Shown in pieces: positions 1-4,350 of a stretch of 25,647 nucleotides of DNA. Each line of letters starts with the position of its first letter. The stretch's first letter is position 1. A model generated the notes under the pieces. It saw nothing but the letters and a program-made list of their open reading frames with translations, did not search any database and was not told where the DNA came from. The translations under genes were made by a program, and so were the position numbers. The DNA lies in NCBI GenBank assembly GCA_041493345.1, contig JBGPYQ010000021.1, positions 1 through 25,647 of the forward strand, written 5' to 3'. The DNA comes from VBDM01 sp041493345. GTDB lineage: Bacteria; Pseudomonadota; Gammaproteobacteria; Burkholderiales; SG8-39.

Positions 1-849
1 CTTGCCTGAGGCCGGCACCACGGTGGTGTAGGCGCGCGCAAGCCGCGTGATCGAATCGAGCAGGATCACCACGTCCTTCTTGTGCTCGACTAGGCGCTTC
101 GCTTTTTCGATCACCATCTCGGCGACCTGCACGTGGCGCGACGCGGGCTCGTCGAAGGTCGAGGCGACGACTTCGCCCTTGACGGTGCGCGTCATCTCGG
201 TCACTTCCTCGGGACGCTCGTCGATCAGCAGCACGATCAGCACGATCTCCGGGTGGTTGGCGATGATGGCGTGCGCGAGCTGCTGCATCAGCACCGTCTT
301 GCCGGCCTTGGGCGGAGAGACGATGAGACCGCGTTGCCCCTTGCCGATGGGGGCGATGATGTCGATGATACGGCTGGTGATGTTCTCCTCGCCCTTAATG
401 TCGCGCTCGAGCTTCAGCTGCTCGTCGGGGTGAAGCGGCGTGAGGTTCTCGAACAGGATCTTGTGCTTCGAGGCTTCGGGCGCGTCGGCGTTGACCTTGT
501 CCACCTTGACGAGCGCGAAGTAGCGCTCGCCGTCCTTCGGCGTCCTGATTTCGCCTTCGATGGAGTCGCCGGTGTGCAGGTTGAAGCGCCGGATCTGCGA
601 CGGGCTGACGTAGATGTCGTCGGTGCTCGCGAGATAAGAGGTGTCCGGCGAGCGCAGGAAGCCGAAGCCATCCGGCAGCACTTCCAGCGTGCCGTCGCCG
701 AAGATGGATTCGCCTTTCTTGGCGCGGTTTTTCAGGAGCGCAAAGATCAGCTCCTGCTTGCGCATGCGATTGGCGCCGTCGACTTCGTTCGACGTGGCCA
801 TTTCCAGCAACTGGCTGACGTGTTGGGTTTTCAGCTCGGATAGGTGCAT
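1..849 (-). CDS. rho: Transcription termination factor Rho, 3' part outside window
   Basis: Hexameric RNA-dependent ATPase that loads on C-rich unstructured RNA and terminates transcription in the cytoplasm. 283 codons are visible from ATG at 849-847; the gene runs off the left edge. The N-terminus (MHLSELKTQHVSQLLEMA) is the Rho N-domain. The cold-shock-like RNA-binding domain follows, with FGFLRSPDTSYL and the QIRRFNL segment. The ATPase core begins with IGKGQRGLIVSPPKAGKT (Walker A) and continues through LLIDERPEEVTEM and VVILLDSITRLARAY. The last visible residues are VVPASGK. The gene lies downstream of trxA on the same strand after a 155-nt leader, the usual trxA-rho order in this group. 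The Shine-Dalgarno is weak. Sequence and family agree strongly; only the C-terminal third is missing because of the window edge. Confidence 0.97.
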   Translation of the reverse strand, partial: MHLSELKTQHVSQLLEMATSNEVDGANRMRKQELIFALLKNRAKKGESIFGDGTLEVLPDGFGFLRSPDTSYLASTDDIYVSPSQIRRFNLHTGDSIEGEIRTPKDGERYFALVKVDKVNADAPEASKHKILFENLTPLHPDEQLKLERDIKGEENITSRIIDIIAPIGKGQRGLIVSPPKAGKTVLMQQLAHAIIANHPEIVLIVLLIDERPEEVTEMTRTVKGEVVASTFDEPASRHVQVAEMVIEKAKRLVEHKKDVVILLDSITRLARAYTTVVPASGK

Positions 850-1004
850 AAAACGCTCGCGCGGGATGAACGACCTCAGACCGTTCGCACGGGAAAACTG
901 GGAACCGAAACGGGGAGGATTTGCGCCTGGATACAGCTTGTTGCAGGCGCCAGAGTACCGGCGGCACCCTCTGCCACCGGTCTTTTGCGGACAGAATAGG
1001 GGGT
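850..1004 (-). promoter_or_regulatory. rho leader with candidate rut (Rho-loading) segment
   Basis: This 155-nt region separates trxA from rho. Read on the minus strand, positions 920-891 give RNA that is strongly pyrimidine-rich and G-poor (13 C, 11 U, 4 G, 2 A in 30 nt), ending about 42 nt before the rho ATG. In E. coli, rho is known to be autoregulated by termination in its own leader. C-over-G bias with spaced YC dinucleotides is what Rho needs for loading. That this segment is a rut site is inference. No clear sigma70 promoter or intrinsic terminator was found between the two genes. Confidence 0.35.
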
Positions 1005-1331
1005 TTAGATGTTACTGTCAAGAAATGCGATGAGCTGGGACTTCGACACCGCCCCCACCTTCTGCGCCTCCACATTGCCGTTCTTGAACAGCATCAGCGT
1101 CGGTATGCCGCGGATGCCGTACTTTTTCGGCACTTCCTGGTTGTCGTCCACGTTGATCTTGGCCACCTTCAACTTGCCGGAGTAATCCTTCGCGACCTCT
1201 TCCAACACCGGGGCGATGGCCTTGCAGGGCCCGCACCATTCCGCCCAGTAGTCCACCAGCACCGGGACATCGGATTTCAGCACTTCGGGTTCGAATGTGG
1301 CATCGCTGACGTGATGAATGAATTCGCTCAT
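1005..1331 (-). CDS. trxA: Thioredoxin 1
   Basis: Small cytoplasmic dithiol-disulfide oxidoreductase that keeps ribonucleotide reductase, PAPS/methionine sulfoxide reductases and other proteins reduced. The 108-aa length is standard. The active site is WCGPC with the redox pair C33/C36, preceded by the conserved VDYWAEW. The cis-proline loop GIRGIPTLMLF and the C-terminal GAVSKSQL helix are present. The ATG is preceded by an AGAGGAAGAA ribosome-binding stretch. It is transcribed leftward towards rho. Its own promoter lies about 50 nt upstream, and a short TCTCG-CAG-CGAGA hairpin sits in its leader (1355-1367). Nothing is missing, and identification is secure. Confidence 0.97.
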   Translation of the reverse strand: MSEFIHHVSDATFEPEVLKSDVPVLVDYWAEWCGPCKAIAPVLEEVAKDYSGKLKVAKINVDDNQEVPKKYGIRGIPTLMLFKNGNVEAQKVGAVSKSQLIAFLDSNI

Positions 1332-1378
1332 TTCTTCCTCTGTGAAACTCGAGTTCTCGCAGCGAGAGCCGCGTAGGG

Positions 1379-1409
1379 ATTATATAGGGGCTTGCGCCTT
1401 GTTCTTCAA
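1379..1409 (-). promoter_or_regulatory. trxA (trxA-rho) promoter
   Basis: On the minus strand there is a perfect -10 TATAAT (1384-1379) and a -35-like TTGAAG (1409-1404), with 19 bp between them. Predicted transcription start is near 1372, giving a leader of about 40 nt. The -10 is convincing; the spacing is longer than the ideal 17 bp. Confidence 0.5.
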
Positions 1410-1508
1410 GAACATGCTAGCGGAATTCTCCGGGCAGGGAAAGCGCATGTCCATGTCCGTTAAAGGGTTATTTTTGCAGGAAAAAACGGCGGATCCCCAA
1501 GCAGCAGG

Positions 1509-1517
1509 TGTTAAAAT
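1509..1517 (+). promoter_or_regulatory. Candidate fdxA extended -10 promoter
   Basis: TG-T-TAAAAT forms an extended -10 element about 60 nt before the fdxA start, in the AT-richest part of the trxA/fdxA divergent spacer. No good -35 is found at 16-18 bp, as is common for extended -10 promoters. Inference from sequence only. Confidence 0.35.
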
Positions 1518-1577
1518 ACACGCTCAATCAGTGCAACGTTACCACAATATTTCGACCCACTCCGGGTCCACTTCCAG

Positions 1578-1901
1578 ATGGCCTACATCGTCACCGAGAG
1601 CTGCATCAAGTGCAAGTATACCGACTGTGTCGACGTGTGCCCGGTCGATTGCTTCCGCGAAGGCCCCAACATGCTGGTGATCGACCCGGAGGAGTGCATC
1701 GACTGCACGCTGTGCGTTCCAGAGTGTCCGGTCGAGGCGATCTTCGCCGAGGATGACGTTCCGGCCGATCAGCGCGACTGGATCCCTCTCAACGCCGACC
1801 TCGCCAAGATCTGGAAGCCTATTGTCGAGCGCAAGGACGCTCCGGTGGATGCGGAGGAATGGACGAAAGTGAAGGCCAAGAAGCATCTTCTCGAGCGTTA
1901 G
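1578..1901 (+). CDS. fdxA: 7Fe ferredoxin ([3Fe-4S][4Fe-4S]), FdxA family
   Basis: Low-potential electron carrier of the Azotobacter ferredoxin I type, cytoplasmic. 107 aa. Once the initiator Met is removed, the cysteines fall at 8, 11, 16, 20, 24, 39, 42, 45 and 49, the exact spacing of ferredoxin I. The CxxCxxxxCxxxC part includes the extra cysteine of the 3Fe site, and CIDCTLCVPECP binds the 4Fe cluster. The C-terminal tail DWIPLNADLAKIWKPI is characteristic. There is no clear Shine-Dalgarno before ATG 1578, although the product start fits the family. The stop TAG (1899-1901) is the last base triplet before an IS element and forms part of its target duplication. The original 3' UTR is therefore displaced 1.3 kb downstream. 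Confidence 0.95.
   Translation: MAYIVTESCIKCKYTDCVDVCPVDCFREGPNMLVIDPEECIDCTLCVPECPVEAIFAEDDVPADQRDWIPLNADLAKIWKPIVERKDAPVDAEEWTKVKAKKHLLER
1898..1901. repeat. IS target-site duplication, left copy (TTAG)
   Basis: TTAG immediately before the left inverted repeat. It is identical to 3221-3224 and overlaps the fdxA stop codon TAG at 1899-1901. Confidence 0.9.
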
Positions 1902-1914
1902 CAGGCTGTTGAAA
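1902..1914 (+). repeat. IS left terminal inverted repeat
   Basis: CAGGCTGTTGAAA matches the complement of 3208-3220 exactly. Allowing one gap, similarity extends about 13 nt further (CGAACATC against CGAACGTC). Confidence 0.93.
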
Positions 1915-2039
1915 TTCGCTCGAACATCATGACTGACACGATTCTCCAAGTAGGAAGAATGCGCTCGACGACTGATTTTCTGTCGAGCGGATCGTCGGAT
2001 CGTTGCCGATTTGTTCGATTGTCCTCAGAGTTCTGCTCA

Positions 2040-3143
2040 TTACGCCGCTCCTTGCGGTACCGCGCACGCCATTCGGGCGATTCTGATGATATTGCTCGCG
2101 GTCATGGTCAGCTTGAAGTGCTGATCGACCCGTCGCAATCCCCGGTACACGGTCTGCCGGATGCGGCCCACGGTCTTGCCCCAGCCGAAGTGCTCCTCGA
2201 TGCGCTTTCTGATCGTCTGGCTCAACGCATACGCAGTGTGTCGCGTCGTTCGCCCATCAATCGCGCTGCCGCCACGGCGCGTGTCGTTGCAGGCCACATG
2301 CGGGATAACGTTGCGCACCCGGCAGGCGTCGATGAAGTCTTGCGTGTCATAGGCCCTGTCCGCCCCGACGCTCTTTGGCTGTTTGCCCGGCACCTTGTCC
2401 AGCATCGCCAGCGCCGCCGCGCGCTCGCCTCTGCCATCGGCGTGCGTCACCACCGCCCCCACCACCAACCCGGATCGATTCTCCATCAGCACGTGCCCTT
2501 GGTAGCAAAGAATCGATGCCGTGTTATCGCTCTTGCGAAACAGCCGCGCGTCCGGATCGGTACTGCTCTCATGCGTGTCGTTCGCGCGCGCTTTGCCCTT
2601 CCAGTCAGCCTGCGCGTTGCGTCCCGGTCCCGAGGGCGTCTGGTCGTTGCTTCCATCCTTGGGCCGGAAGCTCTTGTGGCTCGCCCAGGCCTGGATCAGC
2701 GTGCCATCGACCGAGAAGTGCTCCTTGGACAGCAACCCCTTGGCATCGGCCAGTTGCATGATCTCGGTGAAGAACGCCTCCACCACCGCGTGCTCCAGCA
2801 GCCGGTCACGGTTCTTCGAGAACACCGAGTGATCCCACACGGCATCATCGATCGCCAGTCCGACGAACCACCGAAACAGCAAGTTGTAGCGCAGCTGCTC
2901 GACGAGCTGGCGTTCGCTTCTCACCGAGTAGAACACCTGCAGCAGCAGCGCCCGCACCAGCTTCTCCGGAGCAATGCTCGCCCGCCCGGTATCGGCGTAG
3001 ATCTCGTTGAACAAACCATTCAGACGCACAAGCGCTTCATCCACCAGCACCTGGATCGACCGCAGCGGGTGATCCGAGGGTACAAAGTCATCCAGTTTCG
3101 ACATCGTGAACAGCGTTTCCTGCATCCCGTCGCTTCCGCGCAT
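2040..3143 (-). CDS. IS5-family DDE transposase
   Basis: Cut-and-paste transposase of the surrounding element. The chosen start is ATG 3143-3141, giving 367 aa. It follows AAGGGAG at 8 nt, and MRGSDGMQETLF matches the usual N-terminus of the family. A start 15 codons further upstream is open but overlaps the probable -10. The N-terminal DUF772-type region (HPLRSIQVLVDEAL, ALLLQVFYSVRSERQLVEQL, NLLFRWFVGL) precedes the DDE core. The catalytic residues appear in FSVDGTLIQAWASHKSF, VGADRAYDTQDF and EEHFGWGKTVGRIRQT. The frame is uninterrupted. A probable promoter uses TTGAAA of the right inverted repeat (3213-3208) as -35 and CATGAT (3189-3184) as -10. Confidence 0.95.
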   Translation of the reverse strand: MRGSDGMQETLFTMSKLDDFVPSDHPLRSIQVLVDEALVRLNGLFNEIYADTGRASIAPEKLVRALLLQVFYSVRSERQLVEQLRYNLLFRWFVGLAIDDAVWDHSVFSKNRDRLLEHAVVEAFFTEIMQLADAKGLLSKEHFSVDGTLIQAWASHKSFRPKDGSNDQTPSGPGRNAQADWKGKARANDTHESSTDPDARLFRKSDNTASILCYQGHVLMENRSGLVVGAVVTHADGRGERAAALAMLDKVPGKQPKSVGADRAYDTQDFIDACRVRNVIPHVACNDTRRGGSAIDGRTTRHTAYALSQTIRKRIEEHFGWGKTVGRIRQTVYRGLRRVDQHFKLTMTASNIIRIARMACAVPQGAA

Positions 3144-3207
3144 TTTTGTTCTCCCTTGGAAAACGTCCCCTCTATGACCATGCATCATGAGCGACGTTCG
3201 GGGAGTT

Positions 3208-3220
3208 TTTCAACAGCCTG
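3208..3220 (-). repeat. IS right terminal inverted repeat
   Basis: The reverse complement reads CAGGCTGTTGAAA, identical to the left end. It also supplies the probable -35 of the transposase promoter. Confidence 0.93.
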
Positions 3221-3224
3221 TTAG
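3221..3224. repeat. IS target-site duplication, right copy (TTAG)
   Basis: Identical to 1898-1901. Removing the element plus one copy restores a continuous fdxA 3' end reading ...GCGTTAGCGACTG. Confidence 0.9.
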
Positions 3225-3254
3225 CGACTGCTCGCCGCCGATGTCCGATTTGAC

Positions 3255-3283
3255 TTGACCATACCTGGGCGAACGGGTATAAG
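3255..3283 (+). promoter_or_regulatory. Cold-shock gene promoter (sigma70)
   Basis: TTGACC (3255-3260), 17 bp, TATAAG (3278-3283): near-consensus hexamers at ideal spacing. The predicted start is near 3290, so the mRNA leader is about 140 nt. The promoter begins only 35 bp beyond the right end of the IS element, so it survived the insertion. Confidence 0.75.
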
Positions 3284-3289
3284 GAGGGC

Positions 3290-3428
3290 CGCAGGACTCT
3301 CCAAAGCAGCGAAATCGCTGATCCGTTATCACCGCTTCGCGGTACTCATCAGGACGTCATTTCTCTACTCTTGAAGTTCCCGCATTCGGGCGCAAGCCCT
3401 TTATCAATTTTTATCAGGACAAGCAGAC
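3290..3428 (+). promoter_or_regulatory. Long 5' UTR of the cold-shock gene
   Basis: About 140 untranslated nt with two small hairpins: CAGCG-AAAT-CGCTG (3307-3320) and ACCGC-TTC-GCGGT (3331-3343). An AU-rich stretch (TTTATCAATTTTTATCAGGA) follows, ending in the ribosome-binding site. Long structured leaders are known to control stability and translation of cspA-family mRNAs at low temperature. That this one does so is inference. Confidence 0.45.
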
Positions 3429-3635
3429 ATGGCAACCGGTACCGTTAAGTGGTTCAACGATGCAAAAGGCTTCGGCTTCATCACCCCGGATGGGGGTGGC
3501 AAGGATGTGTTCGCGCATTTCTCCGCAATCCAGGGCGGCGGCTTCAAGTCCCTCAAGGAAAACCAGAAGGTGACTTTCGAAATCACCACGGGTCCCAAGG
3601 GCGAACAGGCCAACGACATCAGGCCGATCGAGTAG
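3429..3635 (+). CDS. cspA: Cold-shock domain protein (CspA family)
   Basis: Single-domain OB-fold nucleic-acid-binding protein, an RNA chaperone that melts secondary structure. 68 aa, the usual CspA size. RNP1 is KGFGFI (residues 13-18) and RNP2 is VFAHF (27-31). The start GTVKWFNDAKGFGFI is diagnostic, and the tail EQANDIRPIE is typical. AGGAC lies 8 nt before the ATG. The gene is monocistronic: strong promoter at 3255, intrinsic terminator at 3654. Which paralogue of the Csp set this is, and whether it is cold-inducible, cannot be told from the window; the symbol denotes the family. Confidence 0.95.
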   Translation: MATGTVKWFNDAKGFGFITPDGGGKDVFAHFSAIQGGGFKSLKENQKVTFEITTGPKGEQANDIRPIE

Positions 3636-3653
3636 CCTGAAACGCTGTAGAAG

Positions 3654-3677
3654 AGCCCGGGAAACCGGGCTTTTTTT
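3654..3677 (+). terminator. Rho-independent terminator of the cold-shock gene
   Basis: 7-bp stem AGCCCGG/CCGGGCT closed by a GAAA tetraloop (3661-3664) and followed by seven T (3671-3677), 18 nt after the stop codon. Confidence 0.93.
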
Positions 3678-3689
3678 CGCCTACTACCT

Positions 3690-3726
3690 ACTCGGCTGCG
3701 CCCGGCGCTGCCGGGCGCAGCCGAGT
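3690..3726. repeat. Perfect 17-bp inverted repeat (3-nt loop)
   Basis: Arms 3690-3706 and 3710-3726 are exact complements separated by GCT, giving a very stable GC-rich hairpin. No T tract follows on either strand, so it is not a canonical terminator for the cold-shock gene or for leftward transcription. It lies in the 320-bp gene-free stretch 3636-3955. That stretch otherwise holds the cold-shock terminator, an unremarkable 130 bp, and the kdp control region. Function unknown. Confidence 0.7.
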
Positions 3727-3858
3727 CTCTCGAGATAACTCTCTCGTACCACCGGGTCTTTGAGCTGCCGCGTCAGGAGCCCGTCCGGTCTGAACGACGT
3801 GAGGTGCAAGCTGCTTGTAATGCTTCGAACGGTCTTTCTTGGCCGGCGCTTGCCCATC

Positions 3859-3899
3859 TTGACACTTTCTTGACGTCGCGCGCCGCAAGCTTTGCGGCG
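3859..3899 (+). promoter_or_regulatory. Candidate KdpE control region of the kdp operon
   Basis: TTGAC occurs at 3859 and 3870, an 11-bp direct repeat, the geometry recognised by OmpR/PhoB-family regulators such as KdpE. An 8-bp inverted repeat CGCCGCAA-GCT-TTGCGGCG follows at 3881-3899, and a third TTGAC lies at 3902. No matching -10 was found at standard spacing, which would suit an activator-dependent promoter. Inference only; E. coli KdpE sites are much more AT-rich. Confidence 0.3.
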
Positions 3900-3955
3900 G
3901 TTTGACGCGCACGCGCCTATCGTACGGGGCCTAAGGTTCCTGTAAGGAGGCACCA

Positions 3956-4051
3956 ATGTCCGACTTCCTTTTCATTGCGCTTGCGGTCGCGTTCTTCGCC
4001 GCGAGTATCGGTCTCGTCTATGCGTTCGAGCGGTTGCGGGGCACGCCATGA
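3956..4051 (+). CDS. 31-aa single-helix membrane peptide at head of kdp operon
   Basis: Not a named protein that I can identify. ATG 3956 follows a perfect AAGGAGG (3944-3950) at 5 nt, the strongest ribosome-binding site of the operon, so translation is likely. The peptide is one hydrophobic helix (about residues 4-23: FLFIALAVAFFAASIGLVYA) ended by a short charged tail, FERLRGTP. Its stop overlaps the next start in ATGA. It resembles KdpF in size and single helix, but a real KdpF lies 200 bp downstream. Possible roles, by inference: a second small stabiliser or regulator of the Kdp complex, or a leader cistron. My recollection is that similar unnamed peptides precede kdpF in other genomes; this needs checking. 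Confidence 0.6.
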   Translation: MSDFLFIALAVAFFAASIGLVYAFERLRGTP

Positions 4052-4212
4052 AGCGCGATCCCTGGATCTGGGCAGGCATCTGCCTGTTGCTCGCGGTGAT
4101 CGTGGGAGTGGTGTTGGCCGGCTACTTCGGTCCGGAACCTTTCTCCGGGCCCGAAGCTCGGGAACGCGCAGGCACCGGTGCCGGGCATTCCTCGCCCCGT
4201 CACCTTTTCTAG
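4048..4212 (+). CDS. 54-aa small membrane protein in kdp operon
   Basis: Unrecognised. It starts at ATG 4048 in a 4-nt ATGA overlap with the preceding peptide, implying translational coupling; no separate Shine-Dalgarno is obvious. N-terminal MKRDPWIWAG is followed by one transmembrane helix (about residues 8-26), then a Gly/Pro/Arg/Ser-rich tail of about 28 residues with no recognisable motif. It ends 45 nt before kdpF. Size and topology suggest an accessory peptide of the Kdp pump, but nothing in the sequence proves a function. The coupling and hydrophobic segment support it being real; the tail is low-information. Confidence 0.45.
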   Translation: MKRDPWIWAGICLLLAVIVGVVLAGYFGPEPFSGPEARERAGTGAGHSSPRHLF

Positions 4213-4257
4213 ATCGAGGTGCAACGTGAAATACGCTTTTGACCGGAAGATCCGCTC

Positions 4258-4350
4258 ATGAACGCTCTCTATGTAGTCGGCGGGCTGGTCGCGCTTGCGC
4301 TCGCCGTGTACCTCGTCTGGGCGCTGTTCAAGCCGGAGGACTTCTCATGA
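4258..4350 (+). CDS. kdpF: K+-transporting ATPase subunit KdpF
   Basis: 30-aa inner-membrane peptide that stabilises the KdpFABC complex. MNALYVVGGLVALALAVYLV is one helix, followed by WALFKPEDFS. The LFKPE(D/R)F ending is the family hallmark, and the length is like the 29-aa E. coli protein. GGAAG lies 9 nt before the ATG. The stop TGA overlaps the kdpA ATG by 4 nt, the classical kdpF-kdpA junction. Confidence 0.9.
   Translation: MNALYVVGGLVALALAVYLVWALFKPEDFS

Larger units (their letters stand above)
1902..3220 (-). mobile_element. Complete IS5-family insertion sequence, 1,319 bp
   Basis: Bounded by terminal inverted repeats starting CAGGCTGTTGAAA at both ends and flanked by a direct 4-bp duplication TTAG (1898-1901 and 3221-3224). 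TTAG fits the YTAR target preference known for IS5. It encodes one intact transposase on the minus strand. Perfect target duplication, intact ends and an uninterrupted transposase all suggest a recent and potentially active insertion. A subterminal 8-bp inverted repeat (1962-1969/1982-1989) lies between the transposase stop and the left end. Assignment to an IS5 subgroup needs an ISfinder comparison. Confidence 0.95.

Noticed and set aside
3143..3188. Longer transposase N-terminus beginning MMHGHRG.
   Set aside because: It overlaps the probable -10 of the transposase promoter and lacks a ribosome-binding site; MRGSD at 3143 matches the family start and follows AAGGGAG.
1929..3224. 431-codon open frame on the plus strand across the IS element.
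   Set aside because: Shadow of the transposase gene, Arg/His-rich, no recognisable domain; the minus strand has DDE motifs and a ribosome-binding site.
3684..3956. 90-codon minus-strand frame in the cspA-kdp spacer (an internal start gives MGKRRPRKTVRSITSSL).
   Set aside because: No good ribosome-binding site, no recognisable family, and the 3' end runs through the 17-bp hairpin; a competing 74-codon frame overlaps it. Not supportable as a gene without conservation data.
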